From: Actinomycetes bacterium
GTDB lineage: Bacteria > Actinomycetota > Aquicultoria > SURF-47 > JAUUWJ01
Assembly: GCA_030589175.1 (NCBI GenBank)
Contig: JAUUWJ010000052.1
Span: forward strand, 1-5,844
DNA: 5,844 nt
Direction of reading: 5' to 3'
In this document: positions 1-5,823 of the stretch, piece by piece
How positions within the stretch are numbered: position 1 is the first letter of the stretch
How the letters are laid out: every line of letters starts with the position of its first letter
Program-made: the position numbers and the translations under genes
The notes under the pieces: generated by a model
What the model was told of the DNA's origin: nothing
Databases searched by the model: none
The model's input: only the letters and a program-made list of their open reading frames with translations

Positions 1-1
1 G

Positions 2-523
2 AATGTACCCGATTTATCATATAAAGACATAAAAAAGCTTCAGAAACCTAAGCAAACACTTACAATTTACTATCCTGTCATGAGATATAACAAAAAAGAT
101 AGTTATCTTCTTGCTCAAAAAATAAGTTTTATAAAGACAAATAACATGCCTAAAAAAGCAATTGAACGATTAGTAACCGGGCAGCCCCGAAAGGATATGG
201 TTAATACTTTCATTCCGGTATTTAATCCAAAAACACGCGTCTTGGGTGTTGCTATTAAGAAAAAGATAGCTACAGTCAATTTTAACCACACTTTTCTTGA
301 TGGAAAGATCGTCTATGAACGCCAAGAGGGCTTCGCGGTAGCCGCTATTGTTAATACTATGTCACAGTTCCCTAAGGTTGATAAAGTCATAATCACCGTA
401 GAAGGCAAAACCAAAGGAACGGTAAGGGGTAAAAAAATTGAAGATTTCTGGGGAAAGGGTATTTTAAAAAATCAGCCGTTCTCCGTAAAGGCAAACAAGA
501 ATAAAAAAACTAAGGAAGGTTAA
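2..523 (+). CDS. GerMN-domain protein, 3' part (start beyond the left edge)
   Basis: The reading frame is open from the first complete codon (position 2) to TAA at 521-523, so this is the C-terminal 173 residues of a longer protein. The ATG at 80 is internal: codons before it read TLTIYYPV, which matches the first strand of a GerMN domain, so starting at 80 would cut the domain. The rest fits GerMN (PF10646 type): a helix around KISFIKTNNMPKKAIERLV, a lysine-rich strand VLGVAIKKKIATVNF, a helix GFAVAAIVNTMSQF and a final strand VDKVIITVEGK. In known families GerMN occurs in the spore-germination protein GerM and in many non-sporulating envelope proteins, usually lipid- or membrane-anchored; its biochemical role is poorly defined. 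Any signal peptide or lipobox would be off the left edge. The gene ends 12 nt before the TPR gene, so the two are probably co-transcribed. The domain call is fairly firm; a role in spores is not implied. Confidence 0.85.
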   Translation, partial: NVPDLSYKDIKKLQKPKQTLTIYYPVMRYNKKDSYLLAQKISFIKTNNMPKKAIERLVTGQPRKDMVNTFIPVFNPKTRVLGVAIKKKIATVNFNHTFLDGKIVYERQEGFAVAAIVNTMSQFPKVDKVIITVEGKTKGTVRGKKIEDFWGKGILKNQPFSVKANKNKKTKEG

Positions 524-535
524 GGAGAGTAAGAT

Positions 536-1273
536 ATGAGTGAGCAACCAACAACAGATAAAGTAAAGAAGGAAATTCAAAAAAACAGATTTGCCTGGTT
601 GGATAATACGGCTTTTTATAGAATTCTAAGTATTTTTATCATAGTTAGCATAATTGTTGTAGTTGGTTTTATTATCAAGGCAACAGTTGACAGATTCGAT
701 GCAAAGCGCGGTCCGCGTTCTTTGGCCGAAAAGGCAATAATCGACACTGAAGTAGCTGTTAGAAAAAATCCCAAATCAGCTAAGAAACGCATTGAGCTAA
801 GCAAAGCCTACGCAAGTGTCGGGAGGTACGCAGATGCCAAAAAACAACTAAATATTGCGCGTCAGATAGATAAAACAAACCCCGAGATTCCTTTCCTGAT
901 GGGCGCTGTTTATAACAAAAGCGGTGATTTCAAAAATGCCATCAACTACCTAAAAAAGGCGGCTTCCGCTAAAAAACAGCTTGGTCCGTTTTACTCCAAA
1001 ACCTATTTTGAGATGGGCCAAGCTTATTACGATAATAATGATTACGAAAAGGCAATAGAAGCGTATGAAAAAGTTCTAGATTATGATCCTTTGGCTAGTG
1101 ATGTAATGAATGAGATAGGACGAGCTTACGAAGATTTAGAAAATAGAAAGGAAGCAATTTCCTGGTACAAAGACGCTCTTGTTTATGACCCCGATTTTGA
1201 AGAAGCTCGAAGGTCGCTCATTCGGCTCGGTGTTAAGGAAAAAGATATACCAAAACCTAAAGAGGAGTTTTAA
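536..1273 (+). CDS. Membrane-anchored TPR-repeat protein
   Basis: The protein has 245 residues. A short lysine-rich N-terminus (1-27) is followed by one strongly hydrophobic helix at about 28-48. The positive-inside rule then puts the rest outside the cytoplasm. Four tetratricopeptide units follow, at about 81-116, 117-149, 154-186 and 187-220. The last two are the clearest, with the GxAYxxxxxYxxAIxxYxxxLxxDP pattern. TPR arrays are protein-binding scaffolds, and TPR proteins are frequent partners in assembly of cytochrome complexes, so a scaffold or assembly role for the cytochromes downstream is an inference. The start is well supported: AAGGAG at 522-527 sits 8 nt before the ATG. The stop TAA shares its last base with the next ATG (TAATG), indicating translational coupling to the NHL gene. 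No enzymatic motif is visible. Confidence 0.88.
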   Translation: MSEQPTTDKVKKEIQKNRFAWLDNTAFYRILSIFIIVSIIVVVGFIIKATVDRFDAKRGPRSLAEKAIIDTEVAVRKNPKSAKKRIELSKAYASVGRYADAKKQLNIARQIDKTNPEIPFLMGAVYNKSGDFKNAINYLKKAASAKKQLGPFYSKTYFEMGQAYYDNNDYEKAIEAYEKVLDYDPLASDVMNEIGRAYEDLENRKEAISWYKDALVYDPDFEEARRSLIRLGVKEKDIPKPKEEF

Positions 1274-2430
1274 TGGAAGTTAAAGTAATATCTAAAAAAG
1301 CTCATAAGACAAGAAGGCAGATTGCAATAACTATTGTTTCAGTAATGCTGTTAATTGCCTTGTTATTTATTTATTATTTTCTAACCAAGCCGCCTCGTTC
1401 AGTTAAAGCTGCTCGACCAACGGGTTACAGCCACATATTGTCGATTTACGGCTATAAAAATCAACGATTATCTAAACCGGTAGAAACAGCTGTCGGTCCG
1501 AAGAGTAACATTTACATTGCCGATACTTTTAATCATAGGGTTATGGTTTTTTCTTCAAACGGAAGATTTATTAAAAAGTTTGGCAAGAAGGGTAAAGGGA
1601 AAAAACAGCTTTACTTTCCCAATTCCATAGCCGTCGACAGCCGAGGAGTTACCTACGTTGCTGTAAGCCAATTAGACAAAGTAGTGATGTTTAGTCCCAA
1701 GGGTAGCGTTTTCTGGGAAATAGCAGTTCCTTCTCCTCAAGCTATAACAATAGACGGTAACAGGCTGTATATTGCCACTAAAAGCGGTGTAATGATTGGC
1801 ACAAATAGCGGTAAGCTCTTAACGTCCTTTAGCAGCAGAGGAAGAGAGAAAGGCAAAGTTGACTACATTACAGGTATTGCAATAAGTAAAGGTAATATTA
1901 TCGTTGCCGATTCCGGTAATTATAGAATTCAAGCATTTACTAAAGATGGTGAATCGCTTTGGACTAGCGGCAAGCCACTTAAAAAAGGCGAGGCAACGCG
2001 AAATACTAAACGGAAGTACAGTTTACCGGCAGGCTTAGCAACCGATAGTAAAGGTAATATCTATGTAGTTGATGCCTTTGCCGGTAAAGTTGTCGTGCTT
2101 GATCCAAAGGGTCGAGATTTACGTAGCGTAGGCGACTGGGGCCGCGAAGACGGGCAATTTTACTATCCGGCCGGTATTAGCTATCTAGGCAATGACCGAT
2201 TTGTTGTAGCCGATAAGTTTAATAACCGGGTACAGATTGTAAGAATAGCTCTGGGAATATTACCGTTAAGCGAAGTCTCAAACCTACTTAGCCCAATTGT
2301 GTTTATCTTAATTCTAACAGCGCTTTTAATGATTCTGGTTTGGCAATGGTACCGTTTTCGTCCAGTAACTCAGCAACAGGCAAATGCTAAGTTAGAAATT
2401 GGTAATGAACTTCCCAAAATAAATAAGTAG
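1273..2430 (+). CDS. NHL-repeat beta-propeller membrane protein
   Basis: The protein has 385 residues. A basic N-terminus (KKAHKTRRQ) precedes a transmembrane helix at about 18-38, a large domain at about 50-325 and a second helix at about 338-360, then a basic C-terminal tail. The predicted topology is both ends in the cytoplasm and the domain outside. The domain is built of NHL units, with clear signatures NIYIADTFNHRVMVF (79-93), NIIVADSGNYRIQAF (208-222), NIYVVDAFAGKVVVL (262-276) and RFVVADKFNNRVQIV (309-323), each next to a GIA/GLA-type strand. Two weaker blades lie at about 113-150 and 153-190, giving six blades, the usual NHL number. NHL propellers bind proteins or other ligands and are often encoded beside multiheme cytochromes in anaerobes; no catalytic residues are evident. 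The start has AGAGGAG at 1261-1267, 5 nt upstream, inside the end of the TPR gene. Scaffold, docking and assembly roles are all possible. Confidence 0.9.
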   Translation: MEVKVISKKAHKTRRQIAITIVSVMLLIALLFIYYFLTKPPRSVKAARPTGYSHILSIYGYKNQRLSKPVETAVGPKSNIYIADTFNHRVMVFSSNGRFIKKFGKKGKGKKQLYFPNSIAVDSRGVTYVAVSQLDKVVMFSPKGSVFWEIAVPSPQAITIDGNRLYIATKSGVMIGTNSGKLLTSFSSRGREKGKVDYITGIAISKGNIIVADSGNYRIQAFTKDGESLWTSGKPLKKGEATRNTKRKYSLPAGLATDSKGNIYVVDAFAGKVVVLDPKGRDLRSVGDWGREDGQFYYPAGISYLGNDRFVVADKFNNRVQIVRIALGILPLSEVSNLLSPIVFILILTALLMILVWQWYRFRPVTQQQANAKLEIGNELPKINK

Positions 2431-2489
2431 GCTAGTTATTTTATCCTGCATAGTAAGCTAGAGTTTGTTAAAGAGGGCCTTAATAATGA

Positions 2490-2498
2490 TGCTATACT
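2490..2498 (+). promoter_or_regulatory. Candidate extended -10 promoter for the lipoprotein-cytochrome genes
   Basis: The 107-bp gap between the NHL gene and the lipoprotein gene contains TGCTATACT: an extended -10 TGN at 2490-2492 directly joined to TATACT (five of six matches to TATAAT) at 2493-2498. No good -35 lies at 16-18 nt upstream. TTGTTA at 2465-2470 is too far away (22-nt spacer), which is tolerable for an extended -10 promoter. Transcription would begin near 2505 and give a leader of about 33 nt. The call rests on motif matching only. Confidence 0.4.
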
Positions 2499-2537
2499 TA
2501 GCCCACCATAATAAGTAGTCATTAACCATGAATCTCT

Positions 2538-3167
2538 ATGAGTATTAAGAATTGGTCCCCAGATAAGAAGATAATTGCTATTTTTATGCTAGCTTTTGTT
2601 CTTTCTTTTGGAGGATGTGTAACAACATCTTTGCGAGAAATAATTACCATAAGGCCTCAAAATTTATTATCAAAGGATAGTAAAAAAACAGCTAAAAAAG
2701 AATTTGTGCTAAAACCAAAAATTCATCCACAAAAGTTTCTGCCTGAGCGATTGAATAAATTCACAGTAGTGGCTATACAACCGTTGCCGGGTGCTAAATC
2801 TTATGCAGCCGAGGGCATTTATAAGCTAAGTGCTGAAGGCAAGTTGCCCCACAATGTACGCGTGGATATTACCTATCATTCTAGTGTTAAAAGTGCCGCA
2901 GAAGAACTTAAAAAATGGCTAGAAAACTACCCGGAAGACCGTAAAACTATATCATTTGAAAAAAAGGAGGCTTACACAGGCATGGGATCCAATAGAGGTT
3001 CATATCTTATAAGCTGGATTGAAGGCAAATATTCAATAGAAATTGATGGTAGTTTTACCGAGCACATTCCTAAAAGAAAAGATAATGTTCTCAAAGACAT
3101 GACTTTACTAGTTGCTAAAGCAGTAGCCGGAAAAATAGATGACACCTTAAAAAAACAAAATAAATGA
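2538..3167 (+). CDS. Putative lipoprotein of unknown function
   Basis: The protein has 209 residues and belongs to no family I recognise. The N-terminus is a classic export signal: lysines at 5, 10 and 11, a hydrophobic stretch at about 12-24, then FGGC with Cys27 as the candidate lipidated residue. The lipobox has Phe at -3 instead of the usual Leu, so lipidation is likely but not certain. A lysine-rich linker (about 43-65) leads to a compact alpha/beta domain at about 72-205. That domain has alternating strands, a helix AAEELKKWLENY, a strand pair SYLISWIEGKYSIEIDG and an amphipathic C-terminal helix. An in-frame TGA at 2529-2531 fixes 2538 as the first possible ATG. No Shine-Dalgarno is visible before it, which is odd beside its neighbours. 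The stop overlaps the next start as ATGA, so it is very probably co-translated with the first cytochrome and may be a subunit or maturation partner of it. Confidence 0.75.
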   Translation: MSIKNWSPDKKIIAIFMLAFVLSFGGCVTTSLREIITIRPQNLLSKDSKKTAKKEFVLKPKIHPQKFLPERLNKFTVVAIQPLPGAKSYAAEGIYKLSAEGKLPHNVRVDITYHSSVKSAAEELKKWLENYPEDRKTISFEKKEAYTGMGSNRGSYLISWIEGKYSIEIDGSFTEHIPKRKDNVLKDMTLLVAKAVAGKIDDTLKKQNK

Positions 3168-4213
3168 AGAACAGGGATAAAAAAACAAACATAAAAAATT
3201 TTCAAATATCTTCCAAAAGACGGCTAGGGCCTTTCAAGTACATTACATGGTCCATTCTATTAGTAATAATATTAATGACTTTCACAAGCCTCCTTTTTAC
3301 AACTGCTCCTTCACCGTCTCTTTGCCGCCTCTGTCATGAAATGCAAGACGAGTATTATACTTGGAAACAATCCAGCCATCGAAATATACCTTGCGCACGT
3401 TGTCATCAAAAACCCGGCCTTTTAGGTCAAGGAGTCCAGCGCTTAATGTTACTTGGTATGATTTTTGCTAAAACTACCGGTAGCTATCAAAACCCGATCT
3501 CTGCAAGGGTGCCAAACAGTAGCTGTACCTCTTGTCACGCTAAAGTAATCCAACAATCTATAACGGTCAATGATATACGCGTCAGCTACACGGAAATCGT
3601 GCAAGGAGGTTTTAACTGCGGCAACTGTCACAATAGTGTAGTACACAAAGACGCCGTCCCTTTTCGCAACATAAGCTCAATGGACAAGTGCATAGACTGC
3701 CACCATAGGCAATATGTAAGTACTGAATGTAGCTTCTGTCATAAGCAAGTGCCCGACAGCAAACAAGGAACGGCTACCCCCTGGCAAATCGCTCATGGCA
3801 AAAATTGGCGCAAAACCCACGCCTTACTTGATATGAACACGTGCTCAGCATGCCATACTGAAAAAGACTGTTTAAAGTGCCATAAAATAAATATGCCTCA
3901 TCCGGAGGATTGGATACCTACTCACGGAAGAGACGCTAAAGCAAACAAGAAACAATGCAATCAATGCCACTTGAAAGAGTTTTGCAAAGGTTGTCATGCA
4001 GTAGAAATGCCCCATCCGGATGATTGGCTGTCTAAACACTCTCATCCATATTCATCAGCTGTTGAAAAAGACAAGGGAGAAAAACTTTGCCTCAAATGTC
4101 ATATGAAAAGAGGTTGCTACCAGTGCCACAAGACTCACAATCATCCTGTCGATAAAGAGAAGTTTAAAAATTTCAAAGGACTTGATAAATGGCCGAATTT
4201 CTTAAATATATAA
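3164..4213 (+). CDS. NapC/NirT-type multiheme cytochrome c, 12 heme motifs
   Basis: The protein has 349 residues. A basic cytoplasmic N-terminus (1-27) and one transmembrane helix (about 28-47) anchor an extracytoplasmic heme domain. Twelve CXXCH motifs begin at residues 54, 77, 121, 152, 176, 189, 227, 236, 265, 274, 309 and 318. The first part, CRLCHEM...YYTWKQSSH...CARCHQKPG, is the NapC/NirT signature, a family that takes electrons from menaquinol and passes them to periplasmic or extracellular reductases. Typical NapC/NrfH proteins have about 170-200 residues and four hemes, so this is a much enlarged form. The C-terminal half holds three CXXCH-x4-CXXCH pairs, two of them followed by MPHPxDW and a further His, which look like a repeated diheme module. 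There is no Shine-Dalgarno; the ATG overlaps the lipoprotein stop (ATGA), so translation is probably coupled. The last 25 nt overlap the next cytochrome gene. The electron acceptor cannot be deduced. Confidence 0.93.
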   Translation: MKNRDKKTNIKNFQISSKRRLGPFKYITWSILLVIILMTFTSLLFTTAPSPSLCRLCHEMQDEYYTWKQSSHRNIPCARCHQKPGLLGQGVQRLMLLGMIFAKTTGSYQNPISARVPNSSCTSCHAKVIQQSITVNDIRVSYTEIVQGGFNCGNCHNSVVHKDAVPFRNISSMDKCIDCHHRQYVSTECSFCHKQVPDSKQGTATPWQIAHGKNWRKTHALLDMNTCSACHTEKDCLKCHKINMPHPEDWIPTHGRDAKANKKQCNQCHLKEFCKGCHAVEMPHPDDWLSKHSHPYSSAVEKDKGEKLCLKCHMKRGCYQCHKTHNHPVDKEKFKNFKGLDKWPNFLNI

Positions 4214-5463
4214 GTAAAATTTGGAAAACTCTCACTGGCGATTTCGTCGCAAGCCTAAGACAAGTTACCAGCAATCCCAGTGCTGATTGGCGCATGACTG
4301 TTGTAGTAGGTGGTATAACGCTTTTAACTCTAATCTTAATTATTGTTATTGTTGTTCCTATAATTGCAAGTGCCCGCAAGCGCTGGACTAAGAAAGTGGT
4401 TTTTATAGAGGATATCGAGGACGAGCTTTCTCCAAAATCTGAAGAAGCGGCTACAAAACATGAACAACAATCAGATGAAAAACCATCTTTTAAAAGAGTA
4501 AAGCCTCATATGTTTTTTTTAAGTTGGGGTTTTATAATCCTTATTACCCTTACCTTTTTTATTGGCAGTGACTACTACGTCTCCCGTCCTTCATTTTGCC
4601 CTAAGTGCCACCTGATGCAGACCGCCTATAAAGGCTGGAAGACATCTAGTCATCGTAAAGTGGATTGTAGCGGTTGCCACCAGACACCCGGCCTTACAGG
4701 CATCAGTATGCGCCGCCTTAACTACTTACGTGAAGCAATAGTTTCTTCAACTAAAAAGACCGACAAACCAAGCAGCGAGATTAGTAATCGTTCCTGTCTT
4801 AGATGCCATGACGCAATATCTAAAGATACCGTTGTTCAATACAATGTAAGAGTCAGCCATAAGGAATTTCTCGGCGACAGCTGTTCTAGCTGTCACGGCA
4901 ATGTAGGTCACGGTAAAGAATCCAGGTTAAAAACCGAGCCAAGTATGAACAAGTGTCTTGTTTGTCACGACGATAGCAAAGCACCTGCTAGATGCAACCT
5001 TTGTCACGTAAAAGATATTGGAGAAAAAATGCGAAAACCGAAACGCGATAAGCTTAAAACAATGGTTACAGCCTTAACTAACTGCCGGGGCTGCCACCCA
5101 ACCAATCGCTGTACAGAACATCACGGTACCGAGATGCCTCACCAGATGCCGGAGTGGAAGAAAACTCATGGCAAATCAGTTGAGAACACAAATAATCCGA
5201 TTTGCTGGCGTTGCCATCCTGACGATTACAGTTCTTGCCAGCGCTGCCATACCAGTACTGCCCCTCATTCCGATAAATGGCAAGAGCTACATGCTTATGT
5301 TGTTTTAGGTCAACGTCCGTACGGCTTAAAAGAATGCAAGCGCTGCCATGCTCCCGATAGCTGCCAGAGTTGTCACGAACCGGGAGGCGATGGTTTTGGC
5401 CCGGCAATTAAGAATCTTGATAAACTACTTAAATGGGAGTGGAAACCGGAACCGGTTAGATAA
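4189..5463 (+). CDS. NapC/NirT-type multiheme cytochrome c, 11 heme motifs plus one decayed site
   Basis: The protein has 424 residues and is a paralogue of the preceding cytochrome. There are two hydrophobic helices, about 37-60 and 107-127, separated by a charged segment (61-106) that is basic at both ends and acidic in the middle, probably cytoplasmic; the N-terminus would then face outward. The heme domain follows the second helix. CXXCH motifs begin at residues 137, 160, 203, 232, 256, 269, 299, 339, 350, 383 and 392. A twelfth site at 308 reads CTEHH, lacking the second cysteine. CPKCHLM...YKGWKTSSH...CSGCHQTPG is the NapC/NirT signature and lines up with the neighbour's first two hemes. 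The start is supported by AAAGGA at 4175-4180, 8 nt upstream, inside the previous gene. Inference: both proteins form one electron-conducting complex on the outer membrane face. The gene ends in TAA with no obvious plus-strand terminator directly behind it. Confidence 0.93.
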   Translation: MAEFLKYISKIWKTLTGDFVASLRQVTSNPSADWRMTVVVGGITLLTLILIIVIVVPIIASARKRWTKKVVFIEDIEDELSPKSEEAATKHEQQSDEKPSFKRVKPHMFFLSWGFIILITLTFFIGSDYYVSRPSFCPKCHLMQTAYKGWKTSSHRKVDCSGCHQTPGLTGISMRRLNYLREAIVSSTKKTDKPSSEISNRSCLRCHDAISKDTVVQYNVRVSHKEFLGDSCSSCHGNVGHGKESRLKTEPSMNKCLVCHDDSKAPARCNLCHVKDIGEKMRKPKRDKLKTMVTALTNCRGCHPTNRCTEHHGTEMPHQMPEWKKTHGKSVENTNNPICWRCHPDDYSSCQRCHTSTAPHSDKWQELHAYVVLGQRPYGLKECKRCHAPDSCQSCHEPGGDGFGPAIKNLDKLLKWEWKPEPVR

Positions 5464-5692
5464 AATAAATATATAAACCGTCGTTCTTCTACAGCCCTTC
5501 TTTGGAAATCTTTACGATAGTTAGCAAACATATATTTCAGAACATTATTTAGATTTACTCAAACGAATATCTGAAGTAGGTGCTTTAGAGGATTCTAGGT
5601 CAAATCCTGCGGCCTCTAGCAAGATAAAGAAATGCTTAAGCACTTTCTATTTAACAAAAATGTTCATTTTGTCGATAATACCTTATAATTGC
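5464..5692. other. AT-rich stretch without a convincing gene
   Basis: I see no open frame with a credible start, ribosome site and protein-like sequence on either strand. Small symmetric elements are present: the 10-bp palindrome TGCTTAAGCA at 5633-5642 flanked by GAAA and TTTC, and TAGAGG/CCTCTA at 5586-5591 and 5613-5618. A perfect -10 hexamer TATAAT lies at 5684-5689, but no matching -35 hexamer is at the right distance. None of these is strong enough to annotate by itself. Confidence 0.5.
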
Positions 5693-5743
5693 GAAGACAC
5701 CCGAAGGTGTCTTCCTTGTGTAGCTTTACCTTATGAGACAATG
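5693..5743. repeat. 51-bp direct repeat, copy 1
   Basis: This stretch is identical base for base to 5773-5823, 80 bp to the right. It opens with a perfect inverted repeat: GAAGACACC (5693-5701), loop CGAA, GGTGTCTTC (5706-5714). On the minus strand the loop reads C(UUCG)G, the extra-stable RNA tetraloop. The remaining 29 bp contain TTATGAGACAA. The flanks do not extend the stem in this copy, and there is no T-run on either side, so it is a weaker terminator than copy 2. Confidence 0.9.
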
Positions 5744-5761
5744 GTAGATTTTGTCACTTAA
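5731..5761. repeat. Imperfect 11-bp inverted repeat
   Basis: TTATGAGACAA (5731-5741) and TTGTCACTTAA (5751-5761) are inverted copies matching at 9 of 11 positions, with 9 bp between. The left arm is part of the 51-bp repeat and recurs at 5811-5821, but the right arm does not recur there. Paired GACAA/TTGTC arms of this kind can be binding sites for a transposase or a dimeric regulator; which one applies here cannot be told. Confidence 0.4.
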
Positions 5762-5797
5762 GTAAATAAAAGGAAGACACCCGAAGGTGTCTTCCTT
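5760..5797 (-). terminator. Candidate intrinsic terminator on the minus strand
   Basis: Around copy 2 the hairpin grows to a perfect 12-bp stem (5770-5781 with 5786-5797) with a CGAA loop, UUCG on the minus strand. Read on the minus strand, the stem is followed at once by TTATTTACTT, and with the end of the stem the U-rich tract is CCUUUUAUUUACUU. This is the normal layout of a Rho-independent terminator for a gene entering from the right on the minus strand. On the plus strand the tail is GTGTAGCTTT, so termination of the cytochrome genes here would be weaker. Confidence 0.6.
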
Positions 5798-5823
5798 GTG
5801 TAGCTTTACCTTATGAGACAATG
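5773..5823. repeat. 51-bp direct repeat, copy 2
   Basis: This is an exact copy of 5693-5743, with 29 bp between the copies. It ends 21 bp before the window edge, so more copies could follow outside. Identity breaks sharply at both ends: the upstream flanks TTGC and AAAG differ, and the downstream flanks GTAGATT and ATTAAAT differ. A repeat of this length with only two copies does not match a CRISPR array; an intergenic repeat family or mobile-element debris is more likely. Confidence 0.9.

Noticed and set aside
80..82. ATG at 80 as the start of the first gene
   Set aside because: The frame is open to the left edge and the codons before it encode a strand belonging to the GerMN domain, so this Met is internal.
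2474..2504. Terminator after the NHL gene from GGGC/GCCC pairing
   Set aside because: The stem is only 4 bp with a loop of over 20 nt, has no T-run and overlaps the promoter candidate.
5078..5407. 109-codon minus-strand ORF inside the second cytochrome gene
   Set aside because: It is antisense to a strongly supported cytochrome reading frame and has no recognisable domain; other minus-strand ORFs at 616-804, 2972-3205, 3449-3646 and 4173-4379 are rejected for the same reason.
5400..5530. Minus-strand frame MFANYRKDFQRRAVEERRF, faintly like the N-terminus of an IS3-type OrfA
   Set aside because: The frame runs antisense into the cytochrome gene and soon loses any protein-like character; the resemblance is only a few residues.
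5596..5620. tRNA 3' end, because GGTCAAATCCTGC resembles a T-arm
   Set aside because: The T-stem does not pair properly and no acceptor, D or anticodon arm could be found upstream.
5550..5645. Small minus-strand ORF reading LLEAAGFDLESSKAPTSDIRLSKSK
   Set aside because: It has about 32 codons from a GTG with a stop directly upstream, and no ribosome site or recognisable similarity. It could be a gene remnant but cannot be supported.
5661..5689. Promoter with TATAAT at 5684-5689
   Set aside because: The -10 is perfect, but the hexamer at 17 nt (TGTTCA) matches only three of six -35 positions, there is no TGN extension, and no gene follows on the plus strand within the window.
5693..5823. CRISPR array
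   Set aside because: The repeat unit is 51 bp, longer than normal CRISPR repeats, only two copies are visible, the hairpin is terminator-like, and no cas gene is present.
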